A stretch of DNA of 64,000 bases from Eptesicus fuscus (GCF_027574615.1 NC_072490.1:16289501-16353500); one strand, 5' to 3'. Shown: positions 46,227 through 55,776, numbered from the stretch's first letter. Translations and numbers: made by a program. Notes: generated by a model from the letters alone, not told the origin.

Positions 46227-46708
46227 TCCTATCTAATAAAAGAGTAATATGCAAATTAACCATCACTCCGCAACAAAAATGGTGGTGCCCATAGCCACAA
46301 GATGGCAGCACCCAGTCTTCTCAGCCCCGCCAGAGTCCCCCAGTCTCAGGTAGGGCTGCTGCTGAGAGCCGGCAGAGTAAGCGGCCTGGCAGAATGCTGC
46401 CCAGAGGCCCTCCTGACCCTTTATAAAAAACAAAAACAAATTCATTCCCCATGGAGTGATCTCACACACACAAACCTGCAGCCTGGGGTCTCAGCCTGGG
46501 AGGCACCCGCATCCCCATGGAGAGATCCCCTCCCAGCAGAAGCCTGGAGTCTCAGCCTGGGAGGGGCGCGCACCCCCATGGCGCGATCCCCTCCCAGCGG
46601 CGGCAGCCTGGGCTGGGATCTCAGCCTGGGAGGGGCGCACACCCCCACGGCGCGATCCCCTCCTAGCTCCAGCCTGGGGTCTCAACCACTGAGTCACACC
46701 AGCCAGGC
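46227..46708 (+). mobile_element. HeliBat-derived block with minisatellite and inverted SINE head
   Basis: Canonical 5' end 'tcctatctaataaaagagta' and 'atatgcaaattaaccatcac', then 'aagatggcagcac', then four copies of a GC-rich 61-69-bp repeat, then 27 bases that are the reverse complement of a Ves head ('ccactgagtcacaccagcca'). No 3' hairpin or CTAG at this edge, so the element is either truncated or continues past later insertions to 47331. The frame 46302-46727 (141 codons) is the minisatellite read through, not a gene. Confidence 0.7.
46446..46680 (+). repeat. GC-rich minisatellite, four ~61-69-bp units
   Basis: Each unit holds 'ccccatggcgcgatcccctc', 'ccagc', then 'gtctcagcctgggagg' and 'ggcgcgcac' with small differences. 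Unit lengths vary by insertion of 'ggcggcagcctgggct'. Not the same repeat as the 32-bp unit at 5285. Confidence 0.85.
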
Positions 46709-46735
46709 AGATATAGAGGAATCTTAAATGTTTCT

Positions 46736-46957
46736 TTTTTTAAAAAATATATTTCATTGATTTTTTACAGAGAGGAAGGGAAAGGGATAGAGAGCTAGAA
46801 ACATCTATGAGAAAGAAACATCAATCAGCTGCCTCCTGCACACTCCCCACTGGGTATGTGCCCCCAACCAAGGTATATGCCCTTGACTGGAATCGAACCT
46901 GGGACCCTTGAGTCTGCAGGCCGATGCTCCATCCACTGAGCCAAACCAGTTAGGGGT
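46736..46957 (-). repeat. Ves SINE
   Basis: Minus copy: tail 'tttcattgattttttacaga', body 'gctgcctcctgcacactccc', head 'gagccaaaccagttagggg'. Target duplication not obvious, consistent with landing in already rearranged DNA. Confidence 0.9.
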
Positions 46958-46981
46958 GTCCAATATGTTAAAGAAAAAACC

Positions 46982-47331
46982 CTATCTAATAAAGAGGGAA
47001 TATACAGGGGAGGGCATTTGGGGGTGACCGGGTTGTCAGGGGAGGGCAGTTGGGGATGATCAGGCTGGCAGGGGAGCAGTTAGGTGTCAATCAGGCTGGC
47101 AGAGGAGTGGTTAGGGGGTGATCAGGCTGGCAGGCAGAAGTGGTTAGGGGCAATCAGGCAGGCAGGCGAGCAGTTGGGAGCCAGCAGTCCTGGATTGTGA
47201 AAGGGATGTCTGACTGCCTGATTGCCCCTAAGGACACCCCCAAGGGGTCCCAGATTCAAGAGGGTGCAGGTTGGGCTGAGGGACAACCACACCCCCCCCC
47301 AGTGCACGAATTCCGTGCACCGGGCCTCTAG
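46982..47331 (+). mobile_element. HeliBat-type Helitron with 32-bp minisatellite
   Basis: 5' 'cctatctaataaagagggaa' (first base decayed), then about five 32-bp units (47007-47164), then 'gttgggagccagcagtcctg', the phrase shared with array member 2, and the 3' palindrome 'gtgcacgaattccgtgcacc' with 'gggcctctag'. A close relative of the element at 5184-5682. Confidence 0.9.
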
Positions 47332-48527
47332 TATATATATATATATTATAAATATATTTAAAAAGATAACTAGAATTTAGGAAAAATAAGAATAAACTGA
47401 GCTTATGTTTTGAGCTCTTGTTTCAAAACAAGTTATTGCTCTTTTCAACTACCAGGGGATGAACTAAGAACTCCTTAACAATGATTGGATTGGGAATGGA
47501 AGAGTAATAATAGGCATGCTTTGCAAAATTCTTTATTTTAAAAAATTTTCATAACTCCACTCTAACAGCAGTAACTGGCTATTCCATGGAGACATACAGG
47601 AATATTCTCCCCAAAATATATACAGCATTGAATGTCAGCACTGCGGCAAGTAAACTGTGTCAATGCATTTCTGAGCCATCCTAACATGTTCTTAATCCAA
47701 AAAGAAAGTGATTCATCTTTGCCCTTTAGGAAACGGGAGCAATTTTCATATTGTGAAATCTTGGCAAAGGTTTCCTCTTCACAATAGGTGAAGGGGAAAA
47801 AGCTGCATTAGGTACCATCTGTCAAACATAAATCCTTCAAATGAGTGGTGACCCCAGAATAACATACGCAGTGAAAATGTGGACAATATATTTTTATGTG
47901 CGTAATCCTGTTAGGAGGAGGTGTCTTCTCATAGTTTATTAGCCTTCTTTCTTAATGACATTGACGAACTTTATACTCTCCTATGTATCCTACTACTTCC
48001 TTTGGGGATTATTAAGATAAAATGCTTTGATAACTTAATAACTCTTGTTTTCTTAACACATGACTCAGTTATCATCAAATAATAAATAAATGCTAGAGAC
48101 TAAAAACCAATAGTGTGGATCACAATATGGTTTCTTTCTTTACAATATAAACCTAAAGGAAAATGAATCTATGAGTTAGGATGCTTTTAGCTACAAGCCA
48201 TAGAACCAAAGAGACTTTATGGCATGTAATCAGACAACATCTTGACTTGGGTCTCCTACTCTCCCGTTAAAATGTATTCCACATGGAAACTCTTCCTTCT
48301 GCTCCTGGATGAAAATTCAGGCACTCAAGCAATTCAATTATTTTACTAATAACACAGGAATGCGTGAATGAATGAATGAATGGCTTGCACTTATTTTAAG
48401 TTGGAAAACTTGTCTAAGCTCAGTTATTTATAGTCCCATGTAACAATCATAAATTTGAACATGATTTTAAGTTAAAACACTCTCCCTTCCTAATTTTGGG
48501 GGGATTCTGAAGACAGGAAGCTATGAA
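47332..48527. other. Unassigned AT-rich stretch, about 1.2 kb
   Basis: No open frame of note and no repeat recognised. Confidence 0.4.
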
Positions 48528-48785
48528 AGTGTAGCATGGTGGCTACAAGAGCATGGACTTTGGACCAGACTGCCTGCCTTTGAATTTAGATTCCATAATT
48601 TATGACCAGGGCTCATCTTGGGGGAATTGCTTGATCTTTCTGTACCTCAGTTCCTGATTTGTAAAGTGGGATAATAATACTTACCCATTTTGTGATGAAG
48701 ATGAAATGATTCTATACATGAAAGTACTTAGAGCAACAGTGCCTCACACATTGCAAGCACCGGGTAGACATCTGTTATCTGCATC
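48528..48785 (+). repeat. MIR SINE, nearly full length
   Basis: 'gtgtagcatggtggctacaa', 'gagcatggactttggaccag', 'ctgtacctcagttcctgatt', 'tgtaaagtgggataataata' and 'gagcaacagtgcctcacaca' give an unmistakable MIR. Confidence 0.85.
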
Positions 48786-49038
48786 TTGCCTGATATATGT
48801 TTCCTTATGGGAACGTTAAGAAAAAATGAAATAGTACTTACTGTATGCCTCTATCAGAAGTGGGAAATATACAGTGCCTCAGAAAATAAAGACTATTCCT
48901 GAAAAATGAATCTGTTTCAAAGAAATGGATGATACCACTGTGAACAATTCACAGTAAGAGCTTTAATCGAAATACAAAATAATGGTGGAAAATTGTTATC
49001 TAAAGAAAGGATTAGGATTTCAACAAGAGTTGTTTTCT

Positions 49039-49239
49039 TAAAAATATATATATATATATTTTATTGATTTTTTACAGAGAGGACGGGAGAGGGACAGAGA
49101 GCTAGAAACATCGATGAGAGAGAAACATCGACCGGGGATGTGCCCGCAACCAATGTACATGCCCTTGACTGGAATCGAACCCGGGACCCTTCAGTCCGCA
49201 GACCGACGCTCTATCCACTGAGCCAAACCGGTTTTGGCA
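49039..49239 (-). repeat. Ves SINE with an internal deletion
   Basis: Minus copy lacking the 'aggaggcagct' body: 'gagagaaacatcgaccgggg' joins directly to 'atgtgcccgcaaccaatgta'. Head 'gccaaaccggttttggc' is intact. 'agttgtt' repeats at both flanks. Confidence 0.9.
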
Positions 49240-49758
49240 AGTTGTTGTTTTTTTAATTTGAGCAATATAATTGGTCTTAATATAAAGTAGAATAATACAT
49301 GAAGAGAAAAGGAAATAGCAATAATTCTGCTTCCTTGATTTACTGTATCTTACTGGCTCTTATAAACAATTAGTTGGGTCACCATGAATTTAGGCTTTAA
49401 TTTCAGGACAAGTCTAAGAAGTACCAGGAAAAAAAAAAAAAAAGATAGCTGTCTGGATGAGGCAAACTGAACTAAAAATCCTAGATATTAGAAAATTCAA
49501 CTGTAGACCTATATAATTTTGACATTATTATAATAGCAAGTTATTGAAAAACTGTACAATGAATAATCATATTTTTAAGCAATCAATTTAGTGATACATA
49601 AAATAGGCTTTTGAGAAAGATGGCCCAGGTTTACAGAACACCTCTTTCCACAAACAAAAAAAAATAAAAGACATAAGACTCAAAGCAAAGGCCAGCCAAT
49701 GCTAAAACAAAAGAGAATGTAGCCCTAATTCTATAAACTGTGTTAAGAATCAACCAGA
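49240..49758. other. Unassigned AT-rich spacer
   Basis: No gene or repeat recognised apart from short A runs. Confidence 0.4.
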
Positions 49759-49960
49759 GCCCTGATCAGGTTGCTCAGTTGGTTGGAGCATCATCCTGCA
49801 CACCAAAAGGTTTAGGGTTCGATCCCTGGTCAGGGCTCATATGGGAGGCAATGGATCCATGTTTCTCTCTCACATTGATATTTCTCTCTCTCTCTTCCTC
49901 TCTCTCTCACTTCCTCTTTCTCTAAAAATCAATAAAAACATATCCTCAGGTGAGGATTGA
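49759..49960 (+). repeat. tRNA-derived bat SINE, 'GGTTGGAGCATC' type
   Basis: Head 'gccctgatcaggttgctcag', 'ttggttggagcatcatcctg', B box 'gggttcgatccctgg', no 'gcaggaggcagc' body but 'tatgggaggcaatggatcca'. Tail ends 'catatcctcaggtgaggatt', a near palindrome. Same type as 21172-21340. Confidence 0.85.
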
Positions 49961-49970
49961 AAAAAGGAGC

Positions 49971-50205
49971 TTTGGCCGGTTTGGTTCAGTGGATAGAGCA
50001 TCAGCCTGCAGACTGAAGGGTTCCAGGTTCGATTCTAGTTGAGGACATGTACCTCATTTGCAAACTCGGTCCTCCACCTTGATTGGGGCCCATGCAGGAG
50101 GCAACCAATCGATTTGTCTCTCTCACTTCGATATTTCTGTCTCTCTCCCCCGCCCTTCCACACTCTCTAAAAATCAATGGGAAAATATCCTCAGGTGAGG
50201 ATTAA
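49971..50205 (+). repeat. Ves-headed SINE with the other family's tail
   Basis: Head 'ggccggtttggttcagtgga', 'tagagcatcagcctgcagac', B box 'aggttcgattctag', body 'catgcaggaggcaaccaatc', but the tail is 'aaatatcctcaggtgaggat', as in the neighbouring SINE. Tail ends in AAC repeats. Confidence 0.85.
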
Positions 50206-50514
50206 CAACAACAACAAAATTAATGAGAGAGGGAGAGAGAATCAATCAGACAGAAAAATCTGCAACTCATTGAAAGAAGTCTCTGAGAATCCGTACTGGG
50301 TTGTTATAAAACAAGAGCAGTAAGTCAAACTGATGATGTTGGCTATAGCTCTGGAAACTCTCACCAAGCCTGAGAGTGCAGGTGGCCCAAGGGGAAGCTC
50401 ACATCTCAAATGGAGCCCTCTTCCCATCACCAATAGGAAATAATGGGGCCAAGTCTAAAGAAGTGCTAAGATGCACAAAATGAAATTTAGAGGGTCTAAG
50501 GAATACCTGCCTAA

Positions 50515-50605
50515 GGCATGGTTCACCATACATCCCATTCACCCAAGAGGCTTTCATAAAAAGTCACAACCCAGAAATTCTGATGCAGTTGCTACTGAAT
50601 AGAAA
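50515..50605 (+). repeat. Possible hAT MITE fragment (MER20-like)
   Basis: 'caagaggctttcataaaaag' and 'cagaaattctgatgcagttg' resemble the inner part of MER20. Ends not preserved. Confidence 0.4.
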
Positions 50606-50649
50606 AGGAATGCAATGCAAAAGTTTACCTATTAAAAAGCATTAAATGG

Positions 50650-51030
50650 CAAATGACTAAAAACAACCTCAATTACCATCAGTGGGAAGATAGATAAGTA
50701 ACTTTGGTGCATTTATATATTGAAATACTCTTGCAACTGGCCACACAAAAAAAGAGGAAACTTTACAAATTGCTATAAAGTAATTTCCAACATATATTAT
50801 TAAGGGGGGAGGGGAGCTGATGCAGAACAATGCTAGTCTGTGCTACAATTGGGGAAAAAATAAGTATGTCTCCATTTGAATAAAATAGCTCCAGAAACTC
50901 CATAAGAAACTGATAATATTGGTTGTGTCTAAGAAGAGGAATTCAGTGGCTGGGAAAGGAGAGGAACAAAGATTTTCCTTTTTTATTCTTGAGTTTTGAA
51001 CCATGTACATGTCCTACTTACTCTAAAAAT
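50650..51030 (+). repeat. Old L1 3' UTR
   Basis: 'caacctcaattaccatcagt', 'ggtgcatttatatattgaaa', 'gatgcagaacaatgctagtc', 'gtgtctaagaagagga' and 'attttccttttttattcttg' follow an L1M 3' UTR. Non-coding. Confidence 0.65.
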
Positions 51031-51124
51031 AATTGTCTTAGAAATATATAAAGAGAAGGAGGGAGGGAGGGAGAGAGGGAAGAAGATCAGATCATGGAGA
51101 AGCAGCACCTGCAATGATTTCCTG

Positions 51125-51126
<2 letters not shown>

Positions 51127-51174
<48 letters not shown>
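51127..51174. repeat. (AC)n microsatellite
   Basis: About 23 AC units. It accounts for the frames 50983-51213 and 50996-51319. Confidence 0.95.
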
Positions 51175-51176
<2 letters not shown>

Positions 51177-51439
51177 CACATGTATATATAATAAACACAA
51201 CCCAGTCAGGCAAAAGAGATTGGAAATGCAGAGGTCAGTGCACAAGAGGACTGGCAGTGAGCTCAGACCTCAGAATTCACTTAATTATAAATGATGGCAA
51301 ATCATTACAGCAATTGTAGTTATAAAATGAATGTCAAGTGTAAAACAACATAATGTTGAACATACAAGAATACATATAGATAGAATAGACTGTTTACCTA
51401 AATCTCAAAGCCTGCTGTCAAAACTTAGTGACTGTATTA

Positions 51440-51570
51440 ATTCATTCATCCCATCAGTTTCTATGTATCTGACATCTGTGTCTGTGTCCCTGTGCTGGGC
51501 ACTGAGGATACAGAGTGAGAGAGACGAGTACTCACCCTGTCATGATACTTCCACTCCAGCTAGTTCTCTC
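51440..51570 (-). repeat. LINE L2 fragment
   Basis: 'attcattcatcccatcagtt', then 'ccctgtgctgggcactgagg', 'atacagagtgagagagac' and 'caccctgtcatgatac' fit reverse L2. Confidence 0.6.
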
Positions 51571-51949
51571 TTTAGCAATAGTCTGTATAACCTATTTTGT
51601 TTCTTAGGTTGGATGGGAGAGGAAACTTAGGTATATAGTTTAAAGCCAGGAAAATAATCTCTAATGGCAGATATTTTCTGAAATACTAATACAATGGGAA
51701 TATATCACACACAAGCAAAAAGAAGAAAACAAAAAGGAAAGAAAAAAGAAGTAAAATCATAAAATAAGACAGCAGAATCAAGGCCAAATGTAACACATGA
51801 CTATTATTACTATATAAAAATAGGTTGCTATATTGTATAACTCTACTATTTGGTCAAATTCTCAGTTAAAACATTTGAATTTTAAGAATTAAATAGTGCA
51901 ATAAAAATAGAAGAAAAAGTGAAAAAGCTTGTAGAGTATTTCCAAGGAT

Positions 51950-52250
51950 AAAGTTCAGGGGTAAATTTTTATTAAATTTATCTGAGTTGTTTCATAGAGA
52001 ATAAAACAAAGTTCCCAAATTATTTTTACAAATTTAGCATATGATTCCAATCAAAACCTACAAAGATAATACAGACCAATTTCCCTTGTAAATATTGTGC
52101 AATACTCCCAAATAATAGGTTAGCATATAGAGTATAGCAATGCATTGTGGATATAAAATATGACCATAGCCAGTTTACCACAAGAATGCAAGAGTGTTGA
52201 ATATTAGAATACTTCTTAGCAAAATTTCCCATGATTGATTATATAGGGAA
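51950..52250 (+). repeat. L1 ORF2 fragment, reverse transcriptase region (decayed)
   Basis: 'cagaccaatttcccttgtaa', 'atattgtgcaatactcccaa', 'gccagtttaccacaagaatg' and 'caagagtgttgaatat' match the ORF2 reverse transcriptase segment, with many stops. Ends where the Tigger1 begins. Confidence 0.65.
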
Positions 52251-52329
52251 AACAGCACACCTTGTTTTATTGTGCATTGCTTTATTGTACTTTGTAGGCA
52301 CTGTGAGTGTTAATATATATATATATATA

Positions 52330-52800
52330 CTAGAGGCCAGGTGCATGAAAATTCATGCACTGGAGGGGGTTCCCTCAGCCAGGCCTGTCCCCTCTCACAA
52401 TCTGGGAGCCCTCAGGGGCGGGAGGCAACCCGGCGATCAGGGAAAGGCAACACCCCATCACACCTCTGCTGCTGCCACGGCCGCCAGCACAAGCCTCGGC
52501 CAGCCCTGGTTACCTGCGCCTCAGGCCAGCCCTGGGCACCTGGGCAGCTGCCATCTGAGGCTTGCCTGCACCTCAGGCTGGCCCTGGGTGGCTGAGGAGC
52601 TGAGGGAACTGAGGGACTCTGGAGGCAGGCGCCCCGGCAGGGCTGAGGGGACTGGGCACTGTCATCTTGTGGCTATGGGTGCTGCCATCTTTGAGGGCGT
52701 GACAGTCAATTAGCATATTCCCTCCTTATTGGCTGTGGGCGCCGCCATCTTTGCGACAGCGTTAGGGTCAATTAGCACATTCCCTCTTTATTAGATAGGA
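52330..52800 (-). mobile_element. HeliBat-type Helitron inside Tigger1
   Basis: Reverse orientation: CTAG and 'gtgcatgaaaattcatgcac' hairpin at the left end, 'ttattagatagga' (reverse of TCCTATCTAATAA) at the right end. Two 5'-end-like motifs lie in tandem: 'tcaattagcatattccctcc' (52707) and 'tcaattagcacattccctct' (52768). Contains 'gccgccatctttg' and 'gctgccatctttg', YY1-like sites. The frame 52231-52713 (160 codons) is GC-rich filler of this element, not a gene. Confidence 0.85.
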
Positions 52801-53007
52801 TTTTTTTTTTATTGATTTCGGAGAGGAAAGGAGAAGGAGAAAGAGACAGAAACATCAATGATGAGAGAGAATCATTGATCAGCCACCTCCTCCATATCTC
52901 CTACTGGGGATTGAAACTGCAGCTGGGCATGTGCTCTGACCAGGAATCAAACCATGTCCTCCTAGTTCATAGGTCAAGGCTCAACCACTGAGCCATACTG
53001 GCCAGGC
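52801..53007 (-). repeat. Ves SINE inside Tigger1, tail abutting the Helitron
   Basis: The poly-T tail starts exactly where the Helitron 5' end finishes, so the Helitron sits at the SINE's A-tail. Head (reverse) 'gagccatactggccaggc' joins Tigger1 'agatactgtgt'. Second-subtype head (GGTTGAGCCTTGACC). Confidence 0.9.
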
Positions 53008-53371
53008 AGATACTGTGTTTTTACAAATTCGAGATTTGTGACAACTCTGCATGGAGCAAGTTCATGGGCAGCATTTTTCCAACAGCATTTGCTCACTTCT
53101 CATCACGTTTTGATAATTCTCACAATATTTCAAATTATTTCAGTATTATTGTATTTGTTATATCTGTGATCAGTGATCTTTGATGCTACTTTTGTAATGG
53201 TTTTGGGGAATGACAAATCACGACCATATAAGAAAAGAACCTTAACTGATGAATGTTTGTGTTCTCACTACTCCACCCACTGACCACTCTCCCATCTCTC
53301 TTGCTCTCCATAGGCCTTCCTATTCCCTGAGACACAACAATATTGAGATTCAGCCAAATTATAACCCTACA

Positions 53372-53535
53372 ATGGCCTCTAAGTGTTTACATGAAAAGAG
53401 GAGTTGCACATCTCTCACTTTAAATCAGCAGTTGGAAATGATTAAGCTTAGTGAGAAAGGCATGTTGAAATCTGAGATATACCAAAAGCTAGGCCTCTTG
53501 CACCAAACAATTAGCCAAGTTAGAAAAGTTTTTTA
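53372..53535 (+). pseudogene. Tigger1 transposase, N-terminal fragment
   Basis: Reading from ATG at 53372 gives MASKCLHEKRSC, then SLTLNQQLEMIKLSEKGML, then EIYQKLGLLHQTISQVRKVF before a stop made by the inserted SINE. This is the CENP-B-type helix-turn-helix DNA-binding start of Tigger/pogo transposases, related to host TIGD1 and CENP-B. About 54 residues of a protein that is normally near 600. The open frame from 53249 includes the 5' untranslated part. Nonfunctional. Confidence 0.85.
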
Positions 53536-53759
53536 GCCCAGCCAGTGTGGCTCAGTGGTTGAGCCTCGACCTATGAACCAGGAGGTCACGGTTTGATTCT
53601 CAGTCAGAGCACATGCCCAGGTTGCAGACTTGATCCCCAATAGGAGATGGGGAGGAGGCAGCTGATCAATGATTCTCTCTCATTATTGATGTTACTGTCT
53701 CTCTCTCTCTCTCCCTTCCTCTTTGAAATCAATAAAAACATATTTAGGAAAAAAATGGA
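53536..53759 (+). repeat. Ves SINE inside the Tigger1 transposase
   Basis: Second-subtype head 'gcccagccagtgtggctcag', body 'gggaggaggcagctgatcaa' and tail 'gaaatcaataaaaacata'. 'agaaaagttttttA'-like sequence flanks both sides as a decayed target duplication. Confidence 0.9.
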
Positions 53760-54480
53760 AGAAAACTTTTTAAAAAGAAAATTAAAAGTGCTCCTCTAGT
53801 GACCATACCAATGATAAGAAACTGAACAACCTTATTGCTGATATGGAGAAAATTTTAATGGTCTGAATAGAGGTTCAAACCAGCCCCAACATTCCCTTAA
53901 GACACAGGCTAATCCAGAACAAGGTAGTAACTCTCTTCAATGCTATGAAGATTGAGAGAGGTGAGGAAGCTGCAGAAGGAAAGTTTGAAGCTAGCCGAGG
54001 TTGGTTCATGAAGTTGAAGGAGAGAAGTCATTTCAATAACATAAAAATAAAAGGTGAAGCAGCAAGTGCTGATGTAGAAGCTGCAGCAGTTACCCCGAGA
54101 ATCAAGCTAAGATAACCAATAAAGGTGGTTACACTAAACAACAGATTTTTAACGCAGACAAAACAGCCTCATATTGCAAGAAGATGGCATCTAGGCCTTT
54201 CATACTGAGAGAAGAGAAGTCAATGCCTGGTTTCAAAGTCAATGCCTGGTTCAAAGCTTGTTAGGGGCTAACGCGGCTGGTGACTTTTAGTCCAGTGGTC
54301 ATTTACCATTCTGAAAATCCTAGGGCCCTTAAAATTATGTCTGTGCTCTGTAAATGGAACAACAAAGCCTGGATGAGAGCACATCTGTTTACAACATAGT
54401 TGCTGAATATTTTAAACCCACTATTGAGACCTGCTACTCAGAAAAAAAAAATCCTTTCAAAATATTACTACTGAAGTAGC
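53760..54480 (+). pseudogene. Tigger1 transposase, middle part, stops and frameshifts
   Basis: The plus strand still shows phrases of the transposase: 'gttggttcatgaagttgaag', 'gcagcaagtgctgatgtaga', 'gaagtcaatgcctggtttca', 'catctgtttacaacatag'. A conserved tryptophan codon is TGA in 'atggtctgaatagag' (53859). A local duplication repeats 'gtcaatgcctggtt' near 54219-54250. The catalytic DDE segment is not intact. Confidence 0.8.
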
Positions 54481-54519
54481 CCAAAATTTCAAAGTATTAC
54501 TAACTTTGTTTTAAAATCT

Positions 54520-54880
54520 ATAGTCTGACCTCTGTGACCCAGAACCCCCACTCCTGTGTGTACAGGCTTGACAGAAATGCCATACAGATGTTCACCAAGG
54601 AACATATTCAAGAATATTTGTACCAGCTCTATACATAATAACCCAAACTGGAAACAACCCAAATGTTGTCTCCATCAGTAGTAGAATATATATTCTCACA
54701 ATGGAGTATTACACAGCAAGGAGAACACACAAATGCAATTAGGCACGACAGTATGAGTGAATATCTCAATGAATGAAAAATCCAGACACAAAGAACACAC
54801 TGTAAGATTTCATTTATATAAAATTCAAAAATCACAAAACTGAGGTCTAACTGAAATAGAGATCTCAACATACCACTTAC
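54520..54880 (+). repeat. Old L1 3' UTR
   Basis: 'accagctctatacataataa', 'cccaaactggaaacaaccca', 'caatggagtattacacagca' and 'aagatttcatttatataaaa' are the L1M 3' phrases in order. Follows directly on the broken Tigger1. Confidence 0.75.
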
Positions 54881-54978
54881 TAGTAATTGAGCTCTCAAGT
54901 CCTTTCTCCCACCACTTATACCCCCTTAGCTTCCCTTTTAACCCTTTTGAGTCTGTTGACTCAACTACACACTTTTCT

Positions 54979-55206
54979 TTTTTAATATACTTTTATTGAT
55001 TTCAGAGAGGATGGGAGAGAAAGAGAGATAGAAACATCAATGATGAGAGAGAATCATTGATTGGCTGCCTCCCACACTCCCCCCGCCCCCACTGGAGATC
55101 GAGCCCAAAACCTGGGCATGTGCCCTTGACTGGAATCAAACCCGGGACCCTTCAGTCCACAAGCTGATGCTCTATCCACTGAGCCAAACCAGGTAGGTTA
55201 ATCCCC
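54979..55206 (-). repeat. Ves SINE
   Basis: Minus copy, head 'gagccaaaccaggtaggtt'. The target 'cacacttttct' repeats at 54968 and 55207. Contains a C-rich patch 'ccccccgcccccac' in the body. Confidence 0.9.
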
Positions 55207-55354
55207 ACACTTTTCTCAGTTTAGTGTGGGGATTAAGCCCACAGTGTATTTATATCCTATCTCTACAACTTGGTCGTGGCCCGACTTAAAGTAACTTACC
55301 TTTCTGTGCCTCTGTTTACTCATCTGTAAAATGTTGTTAATAAATGGTAGTTCT

Positions 55355-55555
55355 GCCTGGCTGCTGTGGCTCAATGGTTGAGCATTGGCCCATGAACCAA
55401 GAGGTCACTGGTTCGATTCCCAGTCAGGGCACATGCGTGGGTTGGGGGCTCGATCCTCAGTAGAGTGCCTGCAAGAAGCAGCTGATCCATGTTTCTATCT
55501 CTTCCTCTCCTTTCCTCTCTCTCTAAAATCAATAAAATAAAATTTTTTTAAAAAT
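55355..55555 (+). repeat. Ves SINE, first of a tandem pair
   Basis: Head 'gcctggctgctgtggctcaa' with 'ggttgagcattgg', B box 'tggttcgattcccag', tail 'aaaatcaataaaataaaa'. Flanked by 'tagttct' and 'taattct', the MIR target duplicated. Confidence 0.9.
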
Positions 55556-55564
55556 TGTAATTCT

Positions 55565-55776
55565 GCCCTAGCCAGTTTGGCTCAATGGATAGAGCGTTGA
55601 CCTGGGCACTGAAGGGTCCTGGGTTTGATTCCGATCAAGGGCACATGCCCAGGTTGCAGGCTCCATCCACAGTAGGGGGCATGCGGGAGGCAGCCAATCA
55701 ATGATTCTCTGTCATAATTGATGTTTCTGTCTCTCCTTTCCTCTCTAAAATCAATAAAAGTAGATTTTTAAAAAAT
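55565..55776 (+). repeat. Ves SINE, second of a tandem pair
   Basis: Head 'gccctagccagtttggctca' with 'atggatagagcgttgacc', body 'atgcgggaggcagccaatca', tail 'aaaatcaataaaagtaga'. Different head subtype from its neighbour, so it is an independent insertion into the same target and not a duplication. Confidence 0.9.

Larger units (their letters stand above)
52253..54480 (+). mobile_element. Tigger1 (pogo-like) DNA transposon, decayed, with nested insertions
   Basis: 5' end 'cagcacaccttgttttattg' matches the Tigger1 inverted repeat with substitutions. After two insertions the 5' untranslated part resumes at 53008 ('gatactgtgttttt') and runs to the transposase start. The coding region continues after another SINE from 53760 to about 54480. 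The 3' half of the transposase and the 3' inverted repeat are missing. Total own sequence is about 1.3 kb. Tigger elements were active early in placental evolution and are extinct in most mammals. Confidence 0.85.

Noticed and set aside
52231..52713. 160-codon open frame
   Set aside because: It starts in Tigger1, passes a TA repeat and reads a HeliBat backwards. No domain.
53249..53536. Possible host gene exon with a helix-turn-helix domain
   Set aside because: Recognised as the Tigger1 transposase start in its transposon context, cut by a SINE. Not a domesticated gene, because downstream parts carry stops and deletions.
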